This document shows positions 12,305 through 22,520 of a stretch of DNA of 64,000 bases, one piece after another. Numbering within the stretch: position 1 is the stretch's first letter; every line of letters starts with the position of its first letter. A model generated the notes under the pieces. That model saw only the letters and a program-made list of their open reading frames with translations. It had not been told where the DNA came from and did not search any database. The translations under genes were made by a program, and so were the position numbers. This DNA is from Talaromyces rugulosus (lineage: Eukaryota > Ascomycota > Eurotiomycetes > Eurotiales > Trichocomaceae): the NCBI RefSeq assembly GCF_013368755.1, contig NC_049562.1, positions 1,736,001 to 1,800,000 on the forward strand. The letters run 5' to 3'.

Positions 12305-14035
12305 ATGTCCGACTCCAGTGGTGACTATGTGCTCCTGGTCCCCTATAACGGGACCATCGCAACAGGGGGCAATTCCTTGACCGACGACCTCAACCTGTTT
12401 TACAATGTACGCTTTTGGAACAAACGTATCCTGGCTTGTCTTGTCTTGCTGACTGAGTGCTGGTATAGGCCGGCGATATTGCATGGGTCATCACCTCTTC
12501 GGCTCTTGTCTTGCTCATGATTCCAGGGGTTGGGTAAGATACATGCCATGCTATGCCACACACACGTACTTGTCTAACGCAAAATCAGTTTCTTCTACTC
12601 TGGTCTGGCTCGCCGCAAGTCCGCCCTCTCTCTCATCTGGCTGTCCATCATGTCCGTCGGTGTCATCTCCTTCCAATGGTTCTTCTGGGGCTACTCGCTG
12701 GCCTTCTCGCACACCGGTGGCACGTTCATTGGTGACCTGGCCAACTTTGGCTTCAAGGATGTCCTGGCTGCCCCTTCCGTTGGAGGCACCAAGGTTCCTG
12801 ACCTGTTGTTTGCTATCTTCCAGGGCATGTTCGCCGCCATCACGTAAGCCTTGTTCCAAAGTTCATCGGATCTAACAAGACAAGTACTAAACAAGCCTAT
12901 AGTGTTGCCCTCGCTGTCGGTGCTGTTGCCGAACGTGGCCGCATGCTTCCCTGCGTCATCTTCATGTTCGTCTGGTCCACCGTCATCTACGATCCAATTG
13001 CATGCTGGACGTGGAACTCGTCTGGATGGGTATACAAATTGGGCGGTCTTGACTTTGCCGGCGGTACTCCTGTGCACATTTCATCTGGTGCTGCTGCACT
13101 CGCCTACTCTCTCATGCTGGGCAAGCGTCGCGGCCATGGAACTCACGAGCTCAACTACCGCCCTCACAACGTCACTCACGTCGTCATCGGAACCGTTTTC
13201 CTGTGGGTTGGATGGTTCGGATTCAATGCTGGTTCTGCCCTGAGCGCCAACTTGCGTGCTGTCATGGCTGCCGTCGTTACCAACCTGGCTGCTTCCGTCG
13301 GTGGTGTGACCTGGTGTCTCCTCGATTACCGTCTGGAGAAGAAGTGGTCTACCGTTGGTTTCTGCTCCGGTGTCATCGCCGGTCTTGTTGCCATCACCCC
13401 GGCCTCTGGTTTTGTCCCTGCTTGGTCTGCTGTCATCTTTGGCATTGTCGGTGCTGCCGCTTGCAACTACGGAACCAAGCTCAAGTATGTTTTGCGTGTC
13501 GACGACGCCCTCGACATCTTTGCTGTCCACGGAATTGGCGGTTTTGTCGGCAACCTCCTCACTGGTCTCTTTGCTGCGTATGTACTACCTGATCACTCTT
13601 GACTCTCAAGACTAACCCTAGACAGTGACTACATTGCACACCTCGACGGCTCCACCGCCATCTCGGGAGGCTGGCTCAACCACAACTACATCCAGCTGGC
13701 CTACCAACTGGCCGACTCTGTATCTGGCTTCGTGTATTCTTTCGGTGGCACATGTATCATTCTCATGATCATGAACTTTATTCCCGGTCTCAGCCTGCGC
13801 TCTTCCGAAGAGGACGAGATCATGGGCATTGACGATGCCGAGATCGGCGAGTTTGCTGTAAGTTTTTTCTGTTCACACAAACCTACTCGAACCTTGATTA
13901 CTGACAAGAAAATCACAGTATGACTACGTCGAGATCACCCGTGATGTGATCGGCACCTCTGATAGCTCCGTCCCTTCGGGCAAGCAATCCATCAGCTCTG
14001 ATGCCGAGCACGCGATCCAAGAGACCAAAGCATAA
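12305..14035 (+). CDS. Ammonium transporter, Mep/Amt family
   Basis: A plasma-membrane channel-like transporter that takes up ammonium. Six exons (12305-12406, 12469-12533, 12589-12843, 12903-13577, 13626-13857, 13919-14035) sum to 1446 nt, 481 residues, the usual size. The sequence is strongly hydrophobic with about 11 predicted membrane segments. It carries the two pore histidines of the family, in GGTPVHISSGAAALAY and in FAVHGIGGFVGNLLTGLFA, plus the conserved FFYSGLARRKSALSLIW and WVGWFGFNAGSAL blocks. The C-terminal tail contains DYVEITRDVIG and then a Ser-rich end. GATA sites upstream suggest AreA control. It is one of the fungal MepA/MeaA-type proteins; from sequence alone I cannot say which, so I give no symbol. 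Confidence 0.96.
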
Positions 14036-14545
14036 AAAAACTTTCTTGTATTGATGGTGCTTGTTAATAGTACTACCTGGTTTTTTTCTTGTTTTTCTCT
14101 TTTTGGGCTGTACATGCACATTGTGAGTCACTTAATTGTTGCCTTATCAGGTTTGGATTTATTCCTGTGACAGTAGGGGTTTAATACGTTCTTTCGCCAT
14201 TTTTTTTTCTATATTACTTTTTGACTAGATACCCAAAATAGAAGACATGACAAAACAGATGTGCAGAATAAACTTAGTAGTCTAGTCATTTATTGAAAAT
14301 TGTAGTTTATAAGTACGTAGTCAGTGGTTGCACCAAGCTGCCGTTGACATTCTGGAAGACCTCGACGCGGCCCCACCCAGTAGTTTCAACCTCGTTCAAG
14401 CTCGCCGCAGTGCTACCACTTGTCCTACTTTCTCTCCTCCGTCCCAGCAACTCCAAACAATTGTTTAATCCAACCACACACACTCCCGCGCGCGTGCGCA
14501 CGCACACAAACTAGAGCATATATTGTCAAAATAAACAGCAGCAGC
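14036..14545. other. Intergenic, 3' flank of transporter and promoter of the next gene
   Basis: This 510-bp stretch has T-rich sequence after the transporter stop and a CA/GCGC-rich patch near 14480-14510 just before the next start. No gene is seen. Confidence 0.55.
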
Positions 14546-16016
14546 ATGTCACTGCGCAATCCAGACGCGCGCGCGACACCCGACGAGGCCGCAGCAGGTG
14601 GTGGTTTCCCGCAAGATCCCTCAGAGTTCGACAGCGACCCGCGAATATCCTTTTCGAAGCTTGACAACAAGTTCATTTTGGAGACAGAGGATGGGCAGGA
14701 GTTTGAGTATGATGGTACGCTGAAACGATGGGTGCAGACAGTATGTGTACCGGTTGTTCTTTGTTTATTAAAACTGGGCCTAAATTGTGTCTCTAGGTCG
14801 ACGATGCGCTCCTTGAACAACAACGACAGGCGTACAAAGTGGAAGGTGTCGATGAAAGTGAAGATACTACCGCACAGTTGAGGAAGAAGCGAAAAAAGCC
14901 CGGTTATGATGAAGTGCGCTGATCCATGTTTTTTCTCTCTCTCTCTTTTTCAAACTAACATTTGTTTCCACAGAATGGCCAAAAACAAAAGAAAGCTCGC
15001 GTGAATACGGCGGTGTATGTGACCTCGGTCCCGTTCAATGCTACGCTCGAAGAGATTCAAGATGTGTTCAGCAAATGCGGCGTCATTGCCGAGGAGATCG
15101 ATAGCGGCCGGCCGCGAATCAAGATGTACATGGACGACGAAGGAAAGTTCAAAGGCGAAGTTCTGGTTGTTTACTTCAGGCCCGAGTCGGTCAAGCTCGC
15201 CATTCAGATGTTGGACGACTCCAACTTTCGGTTGGGCGAGTCTGGGCCCAGCGGCCCCATGAAAGTCCAACTCGCGGACTTTTCTTTCAAGAGCCAGCAG
15301 GAAGTACCGACTACCATTAGCCACCGGGATAAGAAGAAGATTGTTCAGAGGACGCAAAAGTTGAACAGGTGGGTTTTTCTTCTACATGTTCTTGTTTAAA
15401 ACTCAAAAGAAAATGCTGACAATCGCCAACAGTAAACTTGCCGATTGGGACGATGACGAGCCCTCTGCATTGCCAGAAACTAGCTCGCGGTGGAGCAAAG
15501 TGGTGGTGCTCAAGCACATGTTTACGCTCGCTGAAATTGATGTACGCATTATTTTCCTCTCTACTACATATGGCAATAAACTAACGGCTAAATAGGAGGA
15601 CCCCGCAGCCATTCTAGATATCAAGGAAGACATTCGAGACGAGTGTTCGAAGCTTGGAGAAATAACGAATGTTGTACTTTACGATAAAGAACCCGATGGG
15701 GTGGTCACAGTGCGCTTCAGCGATTCCGAGGCAGCGAAACAATGCGTCAAGGTGAGTGACCCCTTTCTCAGCTTCACTGATCACCAACGAACTCATCTTT
15801 TTGAAGGTCATGGGCGGCCGGTTTTTCGGAGGAACTCAGGTCGTGGCATACATCTCTGACGGGTCCGAGAAATTCAAAAAGACGAACGAGAAGCGTGCGG
15901 CTCTGGAAGACATGGCCGAGGGCCGCGACGAGGAGGAGGATCGCCTGGATGAGTTTGGCTCCTGGCTCGAGAATCCGCGCGACAGTGAGCGCGTGGTGGA
16001 AAGCTTTGCCCGGTGA
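14546..16016 (+). CDS. Tat-SF1/CUS2-type U2 snRNP-associated RRM splicing factor
   Basis: Homolog of human HTATSF1 and yeast Cus2, which bind the U2 snRNP protein SF3b1/Hsh155 and assist spliceosome assembly. Six exons (14546-14740, 14797-14913, 14974-15368, 15433-15541, 15596-15751, 15807-16016) sum to 1182 nt, 393 residues. An acidic N-terminal region with ETEDGQEFEYDGTLKRWVQT precedes a basic patch KKRKKPGYDE. RRM1 follows (NTAVYVTSVPFNATLEEIQD ... GEVLVVYFRPESVKLAI). A second, UHM-like RRM begins VVVLKHMFTLAEID and contains GVVTVRFSDSEAAKQCV and GRFFGGTQVVAYISDG, as in Tat-SF1. The end is acidic and charged. Assignment rests on domain order and these blocks. Confidence 0.9.
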
Positions 16017-16612
16017 GATATGTACAATTAATGAGATCACGAAGTATATGCCGCCGTCATCGGATGTCGGCGTCGTCTTAGCATATCCAAATCAACCAAG
16101 ACTAGTTGTAGTAAGCAGTAGCGAACTGAGTTATTTAGTATTAACCAACTACGTAGTAGTATATGCAAACACCTGGTCGCTGCTCCAGTGCACTTGTCCT
16201 GTCCTGGAATAGCGTATTTTTTTAATTTTTTTTTCCTCCCCAGTTTCTCATGGGGCACACCTCAAGCACAGGTAAATACGTGTTCATGTGGTTGAAAATC
16301 AGACGAAACAGCGTACATCTGTTATCATCGTCTATCCTTAAGCCCCTTAATTCTTAAGAGTTAAAATAGTAAAATGCTGTTGACGTTCCTAGCTGCGGGT
16401 CCGCACTATACCCAATCAGGCTAAGCTCTGTTGATTAACTCGATGCCCGCACCACCGGCCGGGCCCTGCTGCTTCCTGACCGCTCTCAACCCGACCAACT
16501 CATCCTTCTTCCTCCTCTCTCTTCCTCTCCCAACGTCCCTTTTCATTGTCTCGTCCTCTTCTTTGATAACCACGTCTCCCAATTCACCCTTTTCGGCGAA
16601 ACATCCATCACA
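16017..16612. promoter_or_regulatory. benA promoter region
   Basis: This 596-bp stretch precedes benA. The 110 bp before the start are pyrimidine-rich (16490-16600), typical of highly expressed fungal genes. No gene is seen. Confidence 0.5.
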
Positions 16613-18475
16613 ATGCGTGAGATTGTAAGTTGCCCGCTTCGAACGCGTCTTGGGCTGCCCCTGACCGTTCTACCCCCCACTTTATTTTCGCTGCGTTGGC
16701 TTTGCTAACCCAACATTTCTGCCCACAGGTTCACCTTCAGACCGGTCAGTGCGTAAGTATACGGCAAATATTCTCGATTTCTGGGGTTGGAAATGGCTAA
16801 ATAAATTTACCCATTCAATAGGGTAACCAAATTGGTGCTGCCTTCTGGTGAGTTGGGAGATAAACAATGGGATAAAAAAAACCTTGGCTGACCTTGTACA
16901 GGCAAACCATCTCTGGCGAGCACGGCCTCGATGGCTCCGGAGTGTGAGTGATACGTGATTGTCAAAAAATTTCAAGAACCAACCCTGATGGATTCTAGTT
17001 ACAATGGTACCTCCGACCTCCAGTTGGAGCGTATGAACGTCTACTTCAACGAGGTGTGTGGAATCCCAAGTCTCGACATTTGGATATATACTTATAACGT
17101 ATAGGCTAGCAACAACAAGTATGTCCCTCGTGCCGTCCTCGTTGATTTGGAGCCTGGCACCATGGACGCGGTGCGTGCCGGTCCCTTCGGCCAGCTCTTC
17201 CGTCCCGACAACTTCGTCTTCGGCCAGTCTGGTGCCGGTAACAACTGGGCCAAGGGTCACTACACTGAAGGTGCCGAGCTTGTTGACCAGGTCGTCGATG
17301 TTGTCCGTCGTGAGGCCGAGGGCTGCGACTGCCTCCAGGGCTTCCAGATCACCCACTCGCTCGGTGGTGGTACTGGTGCCGGTATGGGTACCCTCCTCAT
17401 CTCCAAGATCCGCGAGGAGTTCCCCGACCGCATGATGGCCACTTTCTCCGTTATGCCTTCCCCCAAGGTCTCCGACACCGTTGTTGAGCCTTATAACGCT
17501 ACTCTCTCTGTCCACCAGCTCGTTGAGCACTCGGACGAGACTTTCTGTATCGATAACGAGGTACGCCGATCTTCGAATGATGGTTGATGATATATCGGAA
17601 GCACAAGTACTAATGTCTGTTTTTTTTTCCCTTACTCCAGGCTCTCTACGACATCTGCATGCGCACATTGAAGCTGAATCAGCCATCGTATGGTGACCTG
17701 AACCACCTCGTCTCCGCTGTCATGTCCGGTGTCACCACCTGCCTGCGTTTCCCTGGTCAACTCAACTCTGACCTGCGCAAGCTGGCCGTCAACATGGTTC
17801 CTTTCCCTCGTCTGCACTTCTTCATGGTTGGATTCGCTCCTCTGACCAGCCGCGGTGCTTCCTCTTTCCGCGCTGTCACCGTTCCCGAGTTGACCCAGCA
17901 GATGTACGACCCTAAGAACATGATGGCCGCTGCTGACTTCCGTAACGGCCGCTACCTTACATGCTCTGCTCTCTTGTATGTTGTGTACCCAGTGTTGTTA
18001 CTTCGATTGTACTAACCACAATATAGCCGTGGAAAGGTCTCCATGAAGGAGGTCGAGGACCAGATGCGCAACGTTCAGAGCAAGAACAGCAGCTACTTCG
18101 TCGAGTGGATCCCCAACAACGTCCAGACTGCTCTCTGCTCCATCCCTCCCCGTGGCCTTAAGATGTCTTCGACCTTTGTCGGTAACTCGACTGCCATCCA
18201 GGAGCTCTTCAAGCGTGTTGGCGACCAGTTCACTGCCATGTTCCGTCGCAAGGCTTTCTTGCATTGGTACACTGGCGAGGGTATGGACGAGATGGAGTTC
18301 ACTGAGGCCGAGAGCAACATGAACGACTTGGTCTCTGAGTACCAGCAATACCAGGATGCTTCCATCTCCGAGGGCGAGGAGGAATAGTAAGTTTGGCCTT
18401 TTTTTTTTTGGTGAGCGTTTTCTGTACTGACTGGATGATAGCGCCGATGAGGAGCCTCTTGAGGCAGAGGAGTAA
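16613..18475 (+). CDS. benA: Beta-tubulin
   Basis: Beta-tubulin forms the microtubule dimer with alpha-tubulin and is the benzimidazole target. Nine exons (16613-16624, 16729-16752, 16822-16847, 16902-16943, 16999-17053, 17105-17560, 17641-17975, 18027-18386, 18442-18475) sum to 1344 nt, 447 residues, with the eight-intron layout of Aspergillus benA. The GTP-binding signature GGGTGAGMG is present, and the protein starts with the MREI autoregulation tetrapeptide. Residues linked to benomyl resistance are the sensitive forms: H6, Y50, F167, E198, F200, L240. The acidic tail ends [13 protein letters not shown]; its last 11 residues depend on splicing of intron 18387-18441, since reading through meets TAG at once. 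It converges with the MpaB-like gene. Confidence 0.98.
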
Positions 18476-18838
18476 ACGATGCCGCTAGCCAACGAGTTCG
18501 AGTTCGAGTTCGAGTTCGCATAATACCCTCTGTTTCTTGTCTTGATTTTCAAAATTCTTATTCTTGTTGATGAGACGCTGACAGTCAGCAACCAACGAGC
18601 GTTTTTTTCCTTCTCTTTCTACTGTTGAATCAATTGATCGTATACAAACACACTAGTGGCTGTAGCTAGTGGCTAAGAGGATATAAATAATAATAACTAT
18701 TTTTATTTCGTAAAGTGAAGTACATGAGTGATAACGTAAAGTCGTTAATTAAAAAACAATTCAGGGCGTCATGAATGAAGTGTTGCTACATAAAAAGAAG
18801 AAGAAGAAGAAGACCGCCTTGTAATAATGCATGCATGC
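18476..18838. other. Convergent 3' region benA / MpaB-like gene, with GAGTTC hexamer repeat
   Basis: This 363-bp stretch holds the 3' ends of both genes. A short tandem repeat of GAGTTC, about four to five copies, lies at 18493-18520 just after the benA stop, and an AAG run lies at about 18797-18812. No gene is seen. Confidence 0.6.
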
Positions 18839-20239
18839 TCAATGAAACGGGCATCCCCCCTTTCGCATCCCCTTCAAATCCTTCATCTGCTTTTCCATGA
18901 AATCCTGGCCCTTGTTCTCGAAACGCCTAGGCCCGACATTATCGAGATGGTATCCGCTGGGGGAATACTTGTCTCCCTCATCGCCAGGCACGGGCAGCCC
19001 CAAGATCCGGAAGAACAGGGCGGACGGACTGAGCCAGCGGTTCCACAGGGTGGGTTTGATGTAGTACGGCTGGGCGGACCAGTTGAGCATGTAGTATGTT
19101 TTGGTCTTGGGGTCGGGATCTTCAGTGTAGTTCTCCACGCGCAGGAAATACGGACGAGGCAGGGAAAGATGACGAAGCGTCAGCCTGCGCAGGGCCAAGG
19201 TACCGGCGAAAAACAGTTGCGAGAGAGCCGGGGCCGGTTCGTACAGCATTGCCTTGCGCAGGCGGTCGTCCATCATGTACGATACGAACCACTCGCCGAG
19301 GAACTTGAGTTTTGGCGGCAGGACATAGGTCAGTACAGCAGTGGTTTGGTCGGCCGTGTCTCGGTTTGTCTGGGCGGGCACCATGGCTTTCTTCTCATAC
19401 TCTTGAGCCCACGCGGTAATTTCTTCGAGCCAGTGAATGCCATCTCTGAACCCGCTCGCGGCCGAGGGCAGGTAGTCGCTGTAGTCAATGTCCATGGCGT
19501 CGCCAATACTCTTCCAGAACACGCCCATTGCGCATCGCTCGACATCGGTGGCCTGGCGCCATTCGTACTGGTCGATGAAGCGAATCGGCTCAGTAGCGAA
19601 CAGAGAAAGTGTGTACAGCATATCCTCCGGCAATATGGCACCCGACTGACGATACTGACTGTGGATGTAATTGGTACGCGCAATAGCCGTCTGCGCTCGA
19701 GTCGAGGTGGGATGGTGCGCGGTGAACTCGCCAATAAGCACAACGGTGTCTGCGTAGCGTTTAAAGGAGAACTGGGCATTAGCGAATTGTTGCGTTTTGG
19801 TCAGTGTCTTTGAAATGGTTGGGATGCCATAGGTCTGGATCAATTTGTTAGTTCCGTTGAAAAAAAAAAAGAAAAAAAAAAAAAGATGGATGAAAGAGAC
19901 ACTCACACGGAAGAGAGCGAATTGAAGACTCTTTTCGTACAGGAACGGGAACTCGAGCTGGGCCATGACCTTTTGGATTTCCCATGCTTCTTCATCAGTC
20001 ATAGAGGCGAGCGAGAAGCGTTGTTGCAGCTTGTTGATGCGGCGGAAACGGAGGACCCTGACGAGGAGCAGGTATGCCAGCACCACGGAGCTGACATACG
20101 GCACGGCATCGCGAGTAATCCACATGGAAGGGAACTTCAAGTCGGCAGACAAGAAGTGGCCGGTCGACTGCAGCCAGGAGCTGGACGCGCCCACGGCGGA
20201 AAGAGGCCACGAGGAGGAGTCGTTGAGCAACGCTGCCAT
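18839..20239 (-). CDS. MpaB-type ER-bound oxygenase (DUF2236 / rubber-oxygenase-like)
   Basis: Resembles the family of MpaB, the ER-bound oxygenase that cleaves a farnesyl chain in mycophenolic acid synthesis; relatives include bacterial latex-clearing oxygenases. The substrate here is unknown. Two exons, 20239-19907 and 19834-18839, give 442 residues. An N-terminal membrane segment (VPYVSSVVLAYLLLVRVLRF, about residues 46-65) fits ER anchoring. The conserved core includes FTAHHPTSTRAQTAIARTNY, HSQYR and MLYTLSLFATEPIRFIDQYE, with His and Arg residues expected to serve haem binding. The end KGGCPFH is typical of the fungal group. The 72-nt intron (19906-19835) keeps frame and lacks stops, so retention would insert a polyphenylalanine stretch. 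No biosynthetic cluster surrounds it, so a housekeeping or lipid role is as likely as secondary metabolism. Confidence 0.85.
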   Translation of the reverse strand: MAALLNDSSSWPLSAVGASSSWLQSTGHFLSADLKFPSMWITRDAVPYVSSVVLAYLLLVRVLRFRRINKLQQRFSLASMTDEEAWEIQKVMAQLEFPFLYEKSLQFALFRVSVSFIHLFFFFFFFFNGTNKLIQTYGIPTISKTLTKTQQFANAQFSFKRYADTVVLIGEFTAHHPTSTRAQTAIARTNYIHSQYRQSGAILPEDMLYTLSLFATEPIRFIDQYEWRQATDVERCAMGVFWKSIGDAMDIDYSDYLPSAASGFRDGIHWLEEITAWAQEYEKKAMVPAQTNRDTADQTTAVLTYVLPPKLKFLGEWFVSYMMDDRLRKAMLYEPAPALSQLFFAGTLALRRLTLRHLSLPRPYFLRVENYTEDPDPKTKTYYMLNWSAQPYYIKPTLWNRWLSPSALFFRILGLPVPGDEGDKYSPSGYHLDNVGPRRFENKGQDFMEKQMKDLKGMRKGGCPFH

Positions 20240-22520
20240 GGTGGTGTGTTGAGTTTTTTTCTCCGCACAGCTTATGACGAACCGAGAGGTGCTTTTGTAG
20301 TTGAAGAGAAAGATAATGGAAGATCCAAATCAAAGAAAGCTGACAAGTTGGCGCGATGAAATCGAGCGCTGATCCGATTGCTCCACTTCGATCTCAGCAC
20401 AATGGAATGAGCAAATAGATAGCAGGCAGTAGGCGTGCACGTTCTTACATCTCACAGTGACACTTGCTCTGTTTGGAAAGTAGTGTGAGTTAATGCAACC
20501 TCATACTGACAGCTAGTTCTAACTAACCGTCGGCGCGCTCAATCCCCGCTCGCTTACCTCGGGTCGGCATACGAATTAAGTGTCGGAAAGTGGATTTGGA
20601 GATGGGTCATGAGCGGCGTAGCAAGAAACTAGTGGAGGTGCTACTAGTCTTGCTGCTAACGTTGTCAGAGGCGCTGCTCGGCGTGAGAGGGGGAAGATTA
20701 TTATCAAGAGAGGAGGCGTTGACTGCTTCCCCGCTCAGGAGAGAGCCAGGCGGCAGGTCAGCTGCCAGCCCAACCCTAACCGCCCGGTACATTCCCAATC
20801 GGGCAACTACTTCTATCCTAGTCAATTCTGTCTACTCGTCACCGATTGTTATATTACTATCACCGACTCCTATTCTGTTTGCTCCTGAATCCTTACCCGC
20901 TCCCTCTCTCTATAGCTTAGAATCGCAGAGCCTGCCAGCCCCGTTTGTATTATTTATCTATTTTCCCCTCTCCGTTATGTAGTCTTCCTCGTCCCTTATG
21001 CGGCCGCTACAAAGAAATCTATGTTGGTGGTTTCAACTTTTCCCCAGAATGCAGCATTGAGGTGCCATGCGCCGGGTTCCAAGAGAGCTAGGGGTCATGC
21101 AGCCAATGACATATTAACGACGCAGCCACGGGGCTTCTTTTGAGACGACCACACATGTTTTGCTGCAGATAACAAAGGTGAACCAACAATCAGAACCTGG
21201 TCATTATGCCACGTTATACAGGCCGTTATACGGGCCGGCGGGCATTGATGCCTCATGCAGGACATTGCCCGAGTTCTGTCTCGGGTCCATATTCGGACCT
21301 GAAGAATATTCATGGTTACACTTAGGTACGATCGGATGCAGGTAAGTTACTGCGCCAATAATAATAGAGGATCACCGCTTTCTTCAGGCTTTGATAGTGA
21401 GGATTATGTTTTATTTATTTTTATTAGCACGTTTATTATTGATTACTAAATATTCAACTCCCGAATCCTTTCAAATTCCTTCAACCCTGCTTTGCTTTGC
21501 AGTGCAGCCCGCTAAACACCACACCATCATCACCACCCCTGTCACCACACACCAATCACCACGCACCCTACCATGTTGATAAACTTGCCTTTCTTTTTAT
21601 GCCCCCATTATCATTACTATTGTTGGTGGCGCTTAGCCCCGAATCACCGCATACTTGCATAATAATCCGCCCAGTCACCTACAGTACTAGTACATTTCAT
21701 ATATTAACGGTTTTTTCTGCTTCGCCCGGGGTTTGCCCGACTCAGGAAGAGTGGGTTTTTTTTCCGTTTACGGTCACTACTCGACGAGAAAAGTTAATCT
21801 CGATGAAAAATGTATGTCGGATTTAGCCAATGGATTGTGTTTATTTTAAAAAGATGGGTTGTATATGTGTATGCATGCCGGCGCACATGCCGGAGATCCG
21901 TCACATTTGGGGGTACTATGAGCATGTGTAAACGGGTGTTGGTGTCAGACGAGTATTAAGGAGTACAAAGAACACGTTATTTCAGTGTCTCGCAGAAATC
22001 TAAAATCAATTGATATTCATTGATCTCGAGCGACATCAACCGCGCGTGCCCAATACTGAATCAAGCCTGGAACACGTATTATGTGCATAAAAATAACTAA
22101 AAAAGGGGCTGGAAAAAATGTATAACATGTACAAGCGAATGATTAGCCCCTGGGCTATAATAAGTAATAAAAAGGTGTAATGTTAGGTGGCCCCGACAAA
22201 GCAAGAGACAACACAACTCCGTGTGATGATGCTGCAAATGTTTCACCCCCCAAATAGGTAAAAAACGAAAGCAAGAAACGAAACGCTTTTCTCAACACCA
22301 AAGCACCGAGCCTCCCAAGTCTATTCTAACTTCATCCAAAAGAAAAATCACACTGGACGCCAAACAAGCGAAATAGAGAATCTGAAAACGAAATAGAAAA
22401 AAAATGCGACCAAAACGAACGGCTAGAATCGGAACAGCGTTTAAGCGAGCGTATTAAAACGAGTGTAATTGAAAAACCGAAGTAGGAGAAAGGTGAGAAA
22501 GGTGAGAAGCAAAATATAGA
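20240..22520. other. Gene-poor stretch, no gene seen
   Basis: This 2.3-kb stretch lies between the 5' end of the MpaB-like gene and the 3' end of the Ca2+-ATPase. It contains scattered ATT/TTA runs and short open frames without homology or coding character. The segment after about 21830 is A-rich and likely includes the ATPase 3' untranslated region. Confidence 0.5.

Noticed and set aside
16682..17686. 334-codon open frame on the minus strand
   Set aside because: Antisense to benA exons, crossing several of its introns; no recognisable domain.
18827..19813. 328-codon plus-strand open frame
   Set aside because: Antisense to the MpaB-like gene, whose conserved motifs are clear on the other strand.
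20590..20982. 130-codon plus-strand frame starting with a Leu-rich segment
   Set aside because: Leader-like hydrophobicity comes from CTT/TTG repeats; no conserved sequence and it would begin at a weak start codon.
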